IMG/VR virus record: IMGVR_UViG_3300028197_000982
Location: 1-64,000 of that record
Direction: 5' to 3' (one strand)
DNA: 64,000 bases
Source of the DNA: a virus
Both the position numbers and the translations under genes were made by a program. The notes below the pieces were generated by a model. The model was not told the origin of the DNA and ran no database searches. It saw only the letters and a list, made by a program, of their open reading frames with translations. Below, piece by piece: positions 14,886-23,309 of the stretch. The first letter of the stretch is position 1, and every line of letters starts with the position of its first letter.

Positions 14886-15445
14886 AAGCACACAGAATAT
14901 TTACTAAAGGCCAAACTGTTTATTGCTTGCTATCTTCTTTTAGTAAGCCTAATGTTTTGTTGCCTATAAAAGGTTTAATAGTTGATACTCAATGGGATCC
15001 TATTAACCCTCTATATCAAATTCGTATTATTAAGATGTATGATAATATGAAGTACCTTAAGTCTCATTTTTTTGATATGAATTTTAAATATGAGTTTAAT
15101 AATAGAGCTAGAAAAATGCCTATTAAAAAGGAAGACTTTAAAAATGTAAAATCATTAGAAGATAGATTTGATGAAAGTGATAGAGAACGGTTATATGTAA
15201 TAGTTGAATCGGTTATGTGTAAGAAGACGAAAAATGATTTACAAGGGTTGTTTGAAAAAGTTCAGTTTTATATAATATCAAAAAACCTAAAAGAAGTACG
15301 GGACATATCATCCAGGCCTTTTTTTAAAGGTTCTCTTTCAACTGATAGTTCATATGAGTTTGATGCTAGGTTTAAAAAAGGTTGGACTGATAAGTTTAAA
15401 AAAGGAGATATTGACATTGATAAGTATCTCAACAGCTTAAGCTGA
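14882..15445 (+). CDS. Hypothetical basic protein
   Basis: 187 residues, lysine- and arginine-rich. The first 70 residues are strand-rich (QTVYCLLSSFSKP, LIVDTQWDPI, YQIRIIKMYDNM), resembling a small SH3-like barrel. The remainder is mixed helix and loop and ends D-I-D-I-D-K-Y-L-N-S-L-S. No family recognised. ATGA overlap with the upstream gene. Its last bases include a 12-base palindrome that abuts the promoter element of the next gene. Confidence 0.45.
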   Translation: MKAHRIFTKGQTVYCLLSSFSKPNVLLPIKGLIVDTQWDPINPLYQIRIIKMYDNMKYLKSHFFDMNFKYEFNNRARKMPIKKEDFKNVKSLEDRFDESDRERLYVIVESVMCKKTKNDLQGLFEKVQFYIISKNLKEVRDISSRPFFKGSLSTDSSYEFDARFKKGWTDKFKKGDIDIDKYLNSLS

Positions 15446-15453
15446 ATATATAC
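15433..15453 (+). promoter_or_regulatory. Palindrome plus putative late promoter
   Basis: The perfect palindrome CAGCTTAAGCTG (15433-15444) runs directly into GAATATATAC (15444-15453), which starts 28 bases before ATG 15472. The palindrome could be an operator; it also overlaps the stop of the preceding gene. Confidence 0.5.
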
Positions 15454-15471
15454 TAAAAATAGACTCTCTAT

Positions 15472-17265
15472 ATGGCATTCAATGATACAATAGGAAAACT
15501 TAACGATGCACTATTTCCAACTAACCCAAGTAAAGAAACTGCTAACCGATTAGGTGTATTTGGTGGGGAATCATTTGGATTTGCTCATGGAGTAGATACT
15601 ATGTTTGCAAAAAACTTTTATGTAGATAAAGCTGTCCCAGATGAATTTGGTGTTGCGGTTGGAATGAATGCACCAGTACCTAGATCTATTTTTAATAAGT
15701 ATGCTCTATTTAATTTTAGAGGATTATATGGTGGGCTAACCGGTGGCGAGGTTTTTAATGACTTTCATGATAAACCTAATAATCCAACAATGGGTGGTGA
15801 TGCATCCAGGAATGTTTCTATTGCTAAACTTATAGAATACTTTAGTACTAATTATCCTAGAATTGGTTATAGCGCACAAGATTTTTTATATTGTAAATAC
15901 TATAAACAAATTCCTGTTAATCATCTTATTACATTAAGAAGGTTCCCAACACCAGTAAATGATAACATATTTGATTTAACAGCAACACCAGGCTCTAAAG
16001 ATCCTAAGACACCAACACCAAAAGAATCCGTTGATGCTACACAAACTGCAGGTGTTACCGCAGTAACTTATATGGGTGAAAAGACAGGTAACAAATTAGA
16101 TGATTTATTAACAATGTCTTATGGGTTAAATTATAAGGAAGTTAAATCTGAAATGGAAGATATTAGTAGTGGTGACGGTGGTTATACATCCCAGCCTTTT
16201 TATTCTAAAATGAATGGTGTTGGTAAAGCTGGATTTGATGCAATGAAAGGTATCAGTTCAAGACAAAAGTTTGCCGCTCAAAATATGTCTACTGGTGATA
16301 AGCTAGGTACAACTTATGCTAATTTTGTAATAGGACCTGTTAATGTTATTGATTCTACACAGATTAGAGAGCGTGGTATGAAATTTTCAAATGACTTAAA
16401 GCTTAATTTTGAATATGAATTAAAATCTCTCAGTTATGTTAATCCTAAAATTGCAATGATTGACATTATTAGTAATATGTTAACTATGACTTATAATAAT
16501 GGTCAGTTCTTTGGCGGTGGTCAAAGATATTATGGTGGAGCTGGAGCGGTTGCTAGCCAATTTGGAGATATTAATAAATTAAAACAAGGAGACTTTAGTG
16601 GATATATTGGAAGTGTAGTTACTGATGTTGAAACTGGATTTAAGAATGTATTCGGTGGAGGTACTGGTGAATTTAATTTAGAAAATGGAATAGAAGGTTT
16701 ACTTAAGGTTGGTAAAACTATGCTAGGTAATATGCTAGGTGGATTTTTAAGTGATAATGTTGGAGCGGTTTCTGGTACACAAGCGTCTAAGGCATTAATT
16801 AGTGGTGAACCTACTGGTGACTGGCATGTAACTGTAGGTAATCCATTAAATCCAATTGTAACAATGGGTAATATGTATTGTGATAATTCAACTATGACTT
16901 TAGGACATGGTTTAGGGTATGATGATTTTCCTATGGAAGTTAAATTTGAAATAGATCTTAAACACGGTAAGCCTAGAGATAAAGGTGATATAGAAAATAT
17001 GTTTAATGCAGGTCGTGGTAGAATTTATGCATCTGCTCAAGGTGAAGAAGATATTTTAAATTTAGCTGGTAAAGATGTTGCTACTTATGGTTCTGTGAAG
17101 GCTGGTAATTTCACAAAAGGTTTATCATCAACACAAGGCACACCAGCATCAGATGTTAAAAACGAAAAAATAAGTAACGTGAAGAAACAATCAACTGCAA
17201 ATATATTTACTGATGATGATGCTGCATATGCATCTAATGCGGTGAGTATGTTTATTGATTCATAA
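15472..17265 (+). CDS. Baseplate or tail structural protein
   Basis: 597 residues, Gly/Asn/Asp-rich with no signal peptide, typical of a virion protein. The C-terminal third includes a conserved-looking module (about residues 441-530): E-P-T-G-D-W-H-V-T-V-G-N-P-L-N-P-I, then M-G-N-M-Y-C-D, D-D-F-P-M-E-V-K-F and L-K-H-G-K-P-R-D-K-G-D-I-E, then G-R-G-R-I-Y. It looks like a tail-tube-related fold used in tail-tube caps and baseplate hubs. Two Gly-rich segments (QFFGGGQRYYGGAGAV, NVFGGGTGEF) lie in the middle. It is first in the hub operon and is followed by LysM, hub-like and spike genes, so a central baseplate role is likely. Confidence 0.6.
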   Translation: MAFNDTIGKLNDALFPTNPSKETANRLGVFGGESFGFAHGVDTMFAKNFYVDKAVPDEFGVAVGMNAPVPRSIFNKYALFNFRGLYGGLTGGEVFNDFHDKPNNPTMGGDASRNVSIAKLIEYFSTNYPRIGYSAQDFLYCKYYKQIPVNHLITLRRFPTPVNDNIFDLTATPGSKDPKTPTPKESVDATQTAGVTAVTYMGEKTGNKLDDLLTMSYGLNYKEVKSEMEDISSGDGGYTSQPFYSKMNGVGKAGFDAMKGISSRQKFAAQNMSTGDKLGTTYANFVIGPVNVIDSTQIRERGMKFSNDLKLNFEYELKSLSYVNPKIAMIDIISNMLTMTYNNGQFFGGGQRYYGGAGAVASQFGDINKLKQGDFSGYIGSVVTDVETGFKNVFGGGTGEFNLENGIEGLLKVGKTMLGNMLGGFLSDNVGAVSGTQASKALISGEPTGDWHVTVGNPLNPIVTMGNMYCDNSTMTLGHGLGYDDFPMEVKFEIDLKHGKPRDKGDIENMFNAGRGRIYASAQGEEDILNLAGKDVATYGSVKAGNFTKGLSSTQGTPASDVKNEKISNVKKQSTANIFTDDDAAYASNAVSMFIDS

Positions 17266-17279
17266 TATAATAATAAGGT

Positions 17280-17822
17280 ATGGATGTAAAATCATTAACA
17301 TTAAAGAATAAATTAATTATTGATAAAACTGGTGAGGGTTATTGGGATCTTAATGCTCCTTCATTTATTTATGATTCGGATTTAGGAGTTAAGGCATTAC
17401 ATTATGTTATGCAAGATCAGGTTGGGCGTATAGATAAAATATCATTTAAATATTTCGGAAGTGGTGAATTCATAGATGCTATTTGTGTTGTTAATAATAT
17501 CTTCAATCCATTTAGTGTTAGTGAAGGCGATATCTTGGTTATACCTAATTTATCTAGAAAAGATCTAGTTTATAAAAGACCTAATCCTGCGACAAGACCT
17601 AACGATGTTCAAGAAGCGTATGTAGATACTGGAAGACAGAGTGAAAAAGATCAATCAAGAATCCAGAGGTTAATACAAAAAGCTAAAACAAAAGAATCTG
17701 GTGTAAAACAGCCAATGCCTCCTAATATGTTACAGCCTGGACAAGAGGCTAAAACCTTTAGTGGTGGTAAAATACAATTAGGAACTAACTTACCAAGTAG
17801 AAATACTAAACAATCGAATTAA
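17280..17822 (+). CDS. LysM-domain baseplate protein (gp53-like)
   Basis: 180 residues. Residues ~40-95 form a LysM-like unit: V-G-R-I-D-K-I-S-F-K-Y-F-G, then A-I-C-V-V-N-N-I-F-N-P-F and V-S-E-G-D-I-L-V-I-P-N, matching the D-T-L-W-x-I-A-x-x-Y ... N-x-I-x-N-P ... I-x-x-G-x-x-L-x-I-P plan. T4 baseplate wedge gp53 and other contractile-tail hub proteins carry LysM modules. The C-terminal half is basic and disordered (RRNP-like, K-rich, T-N-L-P-S-R-N-T). Two bases separate it from the hub-like gene. Confidence 0.7.
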   Translation: MDVKSLTLKNKLIIDKTGEGYWDLNAPSFIYDSDLGVKALHYVMQDQVGRIDKISFKYFGSGEFIDAICVVNNIFNPFSVSEGDILVIPNLSRKDLVYKRPNPATRPNDVQEAYVDTGRQSEKDQSRIQRLIQKAKTKESGVKQPMPPNMLQPGQEAKTFSGGKIQLGTNLPSRNTKQSN

Positions 17823-17823
17823 T

Positions 17824-19320
17824 ATGTCAGCAGTAGAAAGAAATATACTAACAGTAGTAGAACCTACCATCGAACTTGATGAGTTAGAAATAACTGATGT
17901 TGAGAGTGGTACTGAAAATTCTGATGGTGATACTATGAAAGAAAAACCTAGTAAGTTTTCTACAATGATACCTCTTATTAGAATTAATTCATATGAAGTA
18001 CAGGGTGATAAATTAGAAACATTTGAACTTAAGTGTACTGGTTTTTATCCAACATGTAAGTTTTCTTTTTATGATAGGGATGGAATGTTTACTGCTAGAT
18101 TTTTTCCAAAAGATGGAGATATTATTCAATTGTATATCAGATCACAGGGTGATGAAACTACATTTAAGCCTATAAGAATTGATTTTACTGTGGAAAAAAT
18201 AACTCCGTTAGGTGGCGGTGGTGCTACTGATTCAGCATCCCAAATTATGGTTGATGGTAGAATGCATGTACCTAATTTATTTACAGAGAAGGTTCAATTC
18301 CAAGATAATACTAGTTGGAATTCTTTATTATCTATTGCTGAAGAATTAAAATTGGGGTATGCATCTAATGTTGAAGATACTACAGATCAGCAGATATGGA
18401 CAAACCCTTATGATACTGCTCAAAAATTTATAGAAGATATAACTTCTAATTCATACTTAAATGATGAATCATTTTTTACTTCTTATATTGATCCTTATTA
18501 TTATTTAACTTTTGTTGATGCTAATAAGTTTTTCGGTATGGAAGATGATTTAGAGGTTAGCCAAATGTTTCAACAAAACGCAATGGATACAATGGGGAGT
18601 GGTGATGAAGAAGATAGTGAAAGCACATTTCCTAATATGTTAAGTAATCAATTAGATTTACAGGGTACTGCTAGATACATATCTAAATATCAGCAAGTTA
18701 ATAATAGTGGAAAGATTAGTAAGAATAATGGATATAAAAGATATACACAGTATTGGGATTTAAATGCAAAAGAATTTATAAGTGAATTTGTAGATCCTAT
18801 AACTAGTGATACGCCTGGTATGATACCTGTTACTAAAGGTAGAACTATTAATGGAGAAGTAGAAGGCCCAGTCGATCAACAGGTTAAATTTAAATTTTTA
18901 GGTACACAAGGTGATAATGTTCATGAGAATTATTATTACGCATCTATACAAAATTTTCAAAACCTTTCAGAGATTAATAAATTAGGTATGACGGTTGAAT
19001 TAGATACAATTAATCCTGCTATATTAAGGTATACCAGAATTTATTGTCATATGATGGAAACTGCACAGATGGTAAAAGGTACTTTAACCGCGCCGGAAAA
19101 TGATGAGAACGCTCCTAATGATTCACAAAGAAGAGCAGATACTCCCGATAATGCAGGCAGTGATGTTGATAATGAATTTGGTGTGATTAATGAATATCTT
19201 TCTGGTTTTTATGTTATAACAGGTATTGAATATTTTTTAACAAGTGGACCTCAGGCAGGTGGAGCTGGTTTAAAGCAGAAATTACATTTGCGTAGAAGAG
19301 AAGTAACTCCTTCTACATAA
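17824..19320 (+). CDS. Baseplate hub protein (gp27/gpD-like)
   Basis: 498 residues. After an acidic 45-residue N-terminus comes a strand-rich domain (LIRINSYEV, LETFELKCTGFYPTCKFSF, IIQLYIRSQGDETTFKPIR), a second domain with a hub-like helix (DTAQKFIEDITSNSYLNDESF) and Y-Y-Y-L-T-F-V, then further strand domains. This two-barrel arrangement is characteristic of hub proteins that cap the tail tube and hold the spike. It is followed after one gene by the gp5-like spike gene, its expected partner. An acidic insertion (GSGDEEDSESTF) lies near residue 260. Confidence 0.6.
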   Translation: MSAVERNILTVVEPTIELDELEITDVESGTENSDGDTMKEKPSKFSTMIPLIRINSYEVQGDKLETFELKCTGFYPTCKFSFYDRDGMFTARFFPKDGDIIQLYIRSQGDETTFKPIRIDFTVEKITPLGGGGATDSASQIMVDGRMHVPNLFTEKVQFQDNTSWNSLLSIAEELKLGYASNVEDTTDQQIWTNPYDTAQKFIEDITSNSYLNDESFFTSYIDPYYYLTFVDANKFFGMEDDLEVSQMFQQNAMDTMGSGDEEDSESTFPNMLSNQLDLQGTARYISKYQQVNNSGKISKNNGYKRYTQYWDLNAKEFISEFVDPITSDTPGMIPVTKGRTINGEVEGPVDQQVKFKFLGTQGDNVHENYYYASIQNFQNLSEINKLGMTVELDTINPAILRYTRIYCHMMETAQMVKGTLTAPENDENAPNDSQRRADTPDNAGSDVDNEFGVINEYLSGFYVITGIEYFLTSGPQAGGAGLKQKLHLRRREVTPST

Positions 19321-19321
19321 A

Positions 19322-19331
19322 GAATAAATAA
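19322..19331 (+). promoter_or_regulatory. Putative late promoter element
   Basis: GAATAAATAA followed by an A-run begins 27 bases before ATG 19349. Confidence 0.45.
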
Positions 19332-19348
19332 AAAAAATAAAATTATAA

Positions 19349-20764
19349 ATGCCAATATCAGAACTCTTTAATGCAGTACCGTCGGATGAAGTAACAGGCT
19401 TACTTGGTAATTTACAAAAATCATTTCCTAATAGTTATGATATGGCTAAGACGTTTGTGCAGACTTCATCATCGGCTGCAGGTGGTGGTAATGGGGTTAC
19501 TAGTTTAGATGACCCTACTTATTTAGGATTTAACATTTACTTTGATAGAATGAGCCCTTTATTTGAAGGTGCGTTAGAGGGCAGCCCTGCGATTCCTGCT
19601 AATGATGATCCTTTTGCGTTGTCAGGTGGTGGTGCTGGTGAATTAGGTTCACACCCATCTGGTGAATCAGCTGTTGGGTATTTAAATAATTTAGGTGAAG
19701 TTACTAGAGCCACTTATCTAAAGGCATTCTGCCAAGGATTAAAAGAAATAGAATCTAAAAGATCTTATTACTTTCAAACTATAGAAGGTTTACAAGAAGC
19801 TTTTAATAAAACTGTTAACATGACACCTTTTGGTGGATCTGCAGATGGTGAAGGAATTACTGTTGGTTTATTAGAGGCAATAGATTTAAAAATGTCTGCT
19901 TTATTTAATCTTTATAAATCTGCATGTTATGATGTTAAGTATAGAAGAAATCTTATACCTATAAATTTAATGTATTTTACAGTTCGGGTTGAAGTAGTTG
20001 AAGTTAGGAGATTTAAACAAGTTAGAAATTTTATAAATGCACTTAATCCGCTTTCACCTGAACCAGAACTTAGTAAATTTGTTAATGAAAACTTTTCAAA
20101 GATAACTTTCAAATTTGATGAATGTACATGGGATGCTGGTGCTAGTGGGCAAGTATTTGCAGATGTTACAAATGTACAAGGCGCTGGTGCTATGGCTACT
20201 TCATCCATGAAATGGTCATACGGAAGAGTTGAAATAGAATCTCAATTTGCTGGTTACGATTCAGCTTTAGTAGATTCAGCACCTAAACAACCAAAAACTT
20301 ACGGAGACTTAGCAAAAGGTGCAGGTAAAAAATTATTAGACAAGGCTATACAAGGAGCAGAGAATCTTGTGCAGAGAAAAGCATTAAGTTTTGTTCAAGG
20401 TTTAAAATTTGGTAATGTATATGGTTTAGGAAATCAAATTTTAAATACTATTAAAAATCCACAAGGCTTATTAAGTACTTTACAAGGTGCATTAGTACAA
20501 GAAGAAACTACACCAGGATTTACTAATCAGATAGGTACTAATATATATGAAGGTGAAATTGCCCCAGGTGGTAGTACGCAAACATTGGAAGTTAATAGGA
20601 TTTTACCTGAAGGTGGTGACCGACCGCCATTAACACAGACTAATGTATTTACTTCCGCACCATCAGGACCGGCTCCACTAGAACCTAGCAATTTATTTGA
20701 AGGTGATATTCCACCAGGCGGTAGTACACAAAGTATAGAAAGTAGTAACATATTTGAAGATTAA
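19349..20764 (+). CDS. Tail/baseplate protein with repeated C-terminal peptide
   Basis: 471 residues. The middle holds a strand-rich domain (LMYFTVRVEVVEVRRFKQ, ITFKFDECTWDAG, SSMKWSYGRVEIES) reminiscent of tail-tube/tube-cap proteins, followed by helices. The last 80 residues contain the motif N-[IL]-[FY]-E-G-[DE]-I-x-P-G-G-S-T-Q twice (near residues 391 and 444), with related N-[RV]-[IF] and N-I-F-E-D segments between and after. Such linear repeats often bind a partner several times. The gene is sandwiched between the hub-like and spike genes (three bases to the spike), so a hub or tube-initiator role is likely. Confidence 0.6.
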   Translation: MPISELFNAVPSDEVTGLLGNLQKSFPNSYDMAKTFVQTSSSAAGGGNGVTSLDDPTYLGFNIYFDRMSPLFEGALEGSPAIPANDDPFALSGGGAGELGSHPSGESAVGYLNNLGEVTRATYLKAFCQGLKEIESKRSYYFQTIEGLQEAFNKTVNMTPFGGSADGEGITVGLLEAIDLKMSALFNLYKSACYDVKYRRNLIPINLMYFTVRVEVVEVRRFKQVRNFINALNPLSPEPELSKFVNENFSKITFKFDECTWDAGASGQVFADVTNVQGAGAMATSSMKWSYGRVEIESQFAGYDSALVDSAPKQPKTYGDLAKGAGKKLLDKAIQGAENLVQRKALSFVQGLKFGNVYGLGNQILNTIKNPQGLLSTLQGALVQEETTPGFTNQIGTNIYEGEIAPGGSTQTLEVNRILPEGGDRPPLTQTNVFTSAPSGPAPLEPSNLFEGDIPPGGSTQSIESSNIFED

Positions 20765-20767
20765 TAA

Positions 20768-21682
20768 ATGGGAAAACTAACAGCAAAAGAGTTAAAGGAT
20801 GATAATCTAAAAGGCACTCAATGGATTGGTATTGTTGAAAATACTGATGATGATATTTTTGAAGGTAGATGTCGAATTAGAGTTTTTGGTAAAATGGACC
20901 AGAGAGAAGATCCTGAAGATCCAAGTAGCGCTTATGTTATGCCAACTGAATCTTTACCTTGGGCAAGACCATCAGTTGCTTCATCAGGTGGAAGTAACAC
21001 CGGGAGTGGTACATTTTCAGTTCCTAAAATTGGAACCATACTAAGAATAAGTTTTGATAATGGTAATTATTACGCGCCAGTATACCATGAGTCACTATAC
21101 CCTTCTGATGAGACGAAGGCGGAGATAGAAGCTGCCTATCCTAACTCACACGTATTAATATATGATACAGCATTTGGTTTAACAGGTGACTTACAATCTG
21201 GTGATCCTACCGTTACTAATGAAAGGGAAGGTGAGCATATTAAAGTTTTCTTTACAGAAGAAAAAGGATTAATGATGGACTATACTACAACCGAAGGTCC
21301 AACTACCGTTAATGTAAAACCTGATAATTCTGTTGAAATAATAAATGCAAATGGTGATTCTATAATAATGCTTAATGACGGTAATATAACATTTACACAT
21401 TCGGCTCAGTTTACAATAAACAGTGGAGCGGATACTGTAATTAATGCGACAACCGATACTCTTATTAATTGTGTTAATGCTGTAGTAACTGCATCTGCTG
21501 AAACTCATATTAATTCTCCAAGAATTAAATTAGGTGAAGCTGCGGCTGAGGCTGTCATTAAAGGTGATACATTTGCAGGTATATTTGATGGACATTCTCA
21601 TATAGGTAATTTAGGTGCTCCTACTAGTCCGCCTACATCAGTCACAGCACCGTCTTTAAGTGCAAAGAATACAACTGATTAA
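20768..21682 (+). CDS. 5: Baseplate spike protein (gp5/VgrG-like, no lysozyme domain)
   Basis: 304 residues. Residues ~14-112 form an OB-fold: Q-W-I-G-I-V-E-N, R-C-R-I-R-V-F-G, then L-P-W-A-R-P and P-K-I-G-T-I-L-R-I-S-F-D-N-G-N-Y-Y-A-P-V-Y, as in T4 gp5N and VgrG. The second half (about 170-250) is a repetitive beta-helix-like region with alternating D/N/T/V/I residues. It ends G-H-S-H-I-G-N, a histidine motif resembling those that bind metal at the tips of phage spikes, then a Pro/Thr tail. The lysozyme domain of T4 gp5 is absent, so wall digestion must come from another protein. The small next gene may encode a spike-tip cap. Confidence 0.8.
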   Translation: MGKLTAKELKDDNLKGTQWIGIVENTDDDIFEGRCRIRVFGKMDQREDPEDPSSAYVMPTESLPWARPSVASSGGSNTGSGTFSVPKIGTILRISFDNGNYYAPVYHESLYPSDETKAEIEAAYPNSHVLIYDTAFGLTGDLQSGDPTVTNEREGEHIKVFFTEEKGLMMDYTTTEGPTTVNVKPDNSVEIINANGDSIIMLNDGNITFTHSAQFTINSGADTVINATTDTLINCVNAVVTASAETHINSPRIKLGEAAAEAVIKGDTFAGIFDGHSHIGNLGAPTSPPTSVTAPSLSAKNTTD

Positions 21683-21689
21683 TATATAA
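21680..21689 (+). promoter_or_regulatory. Putative late promoter element
   Basis: TAATATATAA overlaps the spike stop codon and begins 30 bases before ATG 21710. Confidence 0.5.
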
Positions 21690-21709
21690 ACTATAAAAAT
21701 AATTAAATT

Positions 21710-22006
21710 ATGCCATTAGTTCCACCTATTTTAAACTCCGCATTAACTGCTGCATTTTCAGCTGCTATGTATGACTTTATTAATATATCAGCACAGCCTG
21801 GTACAAATGATGGGGTTGATAAATCAGCCTTAGCTATTTCAACAGCTTCGGCAACATTCTCAGGTATTGCTGGACCAGCGATAGATGCTTACATAAGATC
21901 ACAGCTTATAATTTTACCACCAGGACAAGCCGTCGCTACTGCAGGGTCACCGTCAGCACAAGTTGGCGCAACAACTGCACCATCTCCACCAGCTCTTATT
22001 ACATAA
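21710..22006 (+). CDS. Small Ala/Pro-rich protein following the spike gene
   Basis: 98 residues, rich in Ala, Ser, Pro and Thr. It starts M-P-L-V-P-P-I-L-N-S-A-L, then a hydrophobic helix (AAFSAAMYDFINIS), a polar G-T-N-D-G-V-D-K segment, a second helix, and a Pro/Ala tail (ILPPGQAVATAGSPSAQVG). Position directly after the spike suggests a spike-associated or assembly protein; T4 has the PAAR tip protein gp5.4 in this role, but I see no PAAR pattern here. It has its own promoter-like element. Confidence 0.5.
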   Translation: MPLVPPILNSALTAAFSAAMYDFINISAQPGTNDGVDKSALAISTASATFSGIAGPAIDAYIRSQLIILPPGQAVATAGSPSAQVGATTAPSPPALIT

Positions 22007-22056
22007 TCTTAAACAATATAGATAATAAGAAGTATAATAACTAAATCTAAACTAAG

Positions 22057-22066
22057 TAATATATAA
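22057..22066 (+). promoter_or_regulatory. Putative late promoter element
   Basis: TAATATATAA begins 38 bases before ATG 22095, within an 88-base intergenic gap that holds no gene. Confidence 0.45.
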
Positions 22067-22094
22067 TCTATAATAACCACTTTAATAAAAAATA

Positions 22095-23267
22095 ATGATA
22101 GAACAAGAAATCACAATACAATTAAGTGATGATCCATTTGACACTGTAACAAAAAAAGTAATGGTACCTAAAGGAACTAAACTAATGTCTACAGAAAGTT
22201 ATGCCGATGATCTAATGAAACTTTATGAATTGGATGACATTGAGGCTAAGAAATTAACAATGTCTGAAGAAGCAAATAATTATATAACACAAGGTGAGAT
22301 TATTCATATTAAAAAAGAAACTCATATTATTGATGGGGAAAACGTAGAAGTTAAGATTGAAGCTTTAGTTGATATATCTAGAAAAAGTACTGCTGTTTGT
22401 ATTTTACAAAAAGAAGATAAAGCAATAGTAGACCAATTAGAAATTGGTATGATGGTAGATATAAAGGTTAAGAATTCTAAACAAGGTACTTTATATGCGT
22501 CTATTAGTGATGCAATGGATGAAGTAAAAAGACAAGAAATTTATAACGCTATAGGTAATAAAACTATTGGATTTACTGGTAAAGTTAAAGAACTCATTCA
22601 TGGTGGTTATTGGGTTGAAGTTGGCGGAGTTCAATGTTTTATGCCAGGTTCATTAGGAGGATTAAATAAATTACCTAACTTTGAAGCCATTGTAGGTAAA
22701 GAATTAATTGTGATGCCTATTACTTATTCAAATGAAAAACGAACAATCGTAGTATCTCATAGAGAATATTTAAGAACGATGATTCCAACCACCGTAGAAA
22801 AACTTAGAGAAAATATTAAAGAACATATCACAGGGTTTGTTACTGGTACCACTAAGTTTGGTATATTTGCAGAATTTAATGAATGTCTTACTGGTCTAAT
22901 ACCTAAAAATGAATTGGATGAGGATACTTTAAATAAATTTGAAAAGAGAGATATAAAAGCAGGTGATAGTATTAACTTTTGGACTAAAGAAGTTATATCT
23001 GATAAAAAAATCATATTAAGTCAATTAGGTCCTAAGATTGATTTATGGGATGGTGCAGATGAAAAATATAAACCAATGATGATCACAAAAGGTAAAGTAA
23101 CTAAGGTAACTAAATACGGCGCATTTGTGGAATTGGAAAAAGGTATTAGTGGATTAATTCATAAAACTAAATTAAAAAATACCGAACTTTCTAAGGGTGA
23201 TGAAATCGATGTTAAAATCGGTAGTGTTAATGTTAGTGATCGCAAGATTACAATGAACTTAGTATAA
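22095..23267 (+). CDS. S1-domain RNA-binding protein (bS1-like)
   Basis: 390 residues. Three S1 OB-folds are clear: about 150-220 (TGKVKELIHGGYWVEVGG, then C-F-M-P-G-S and R-T-I-V-V-S), 237-307 (TGFVTGTTKFGIFAEF, L-T-G-L-I-P, K-I-I-L-S) and 325-390 (KGKVTKVTKYGAFVELEKG, S-G-L-I-H, R-K-I-T-M-N-L). A fourth, degenerate unit (69-137) may precede them, after a unique 68-residue N-terminus. This is the repeat organisation of ribosomal protein bS1, shorter than the usual six-repeat form. bS1 binds mRNA at the 30S exit platform; T4-type phages are not known for such a gene. Together with bS21 at 2106 it suggests translational takeover. Confidence 0.82.
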   Translation: MIEQEITIQLSDDPFDTVTKKVMVPKGTKLMSTESYADDLMKLYELDDIEAKKLTMSEEANNYITQGEIIHIKKETHIIDGENVEVKIEALVDISRKSTAVCILQKEDKAIVDQLEIGMMVDIKVKNSKQGTLYASISDAMDEVKRQEIYNAIGNKTIGFTGKVKELIHGGYWVEVGGVQCFMPGSLGGLNKLPNFEAIVGKELIVMPITYSNEKRTIVVSHREYLRTMIPTTVEKLRENIKEHITGFVTGTTKFGIFAEFNECLTGLIPKNELDEDTLNKFEKRDIKAGDSINFWTKEVISDKKIILSQLGPKIDLWDGADEKYKPMMITKGKVTKVTKYGAFVELEKGISGLIHKTKLKNTELSKGDEIDVKIGSVNVSDRKITMNLV

Positions 23268-23270
23268 CCT

Positions 23271-23307
23271 TTATCCTGGTTTGGAATATATAAACAAATC
23301 AGGATAA
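23271..23307 (+). promoter_or_regulatory. Inverted repeat flanking a late-promoter-like element
   Basis: TTATCCTG (23271-23278) and CAGGATAA (23300-23307) form a perfect eight-base inverted repeat around GAATATATAA (23284-23293), which starts 26 bases before ATG 23310. The right arm occupies the ribosome-binding region. It could be an operator or an mRNA hairpin controlling translation; no T-run follows, so it is not an intrinsic terminator. Confidence 0.5.
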
Positions 23308-23309
23308 AT

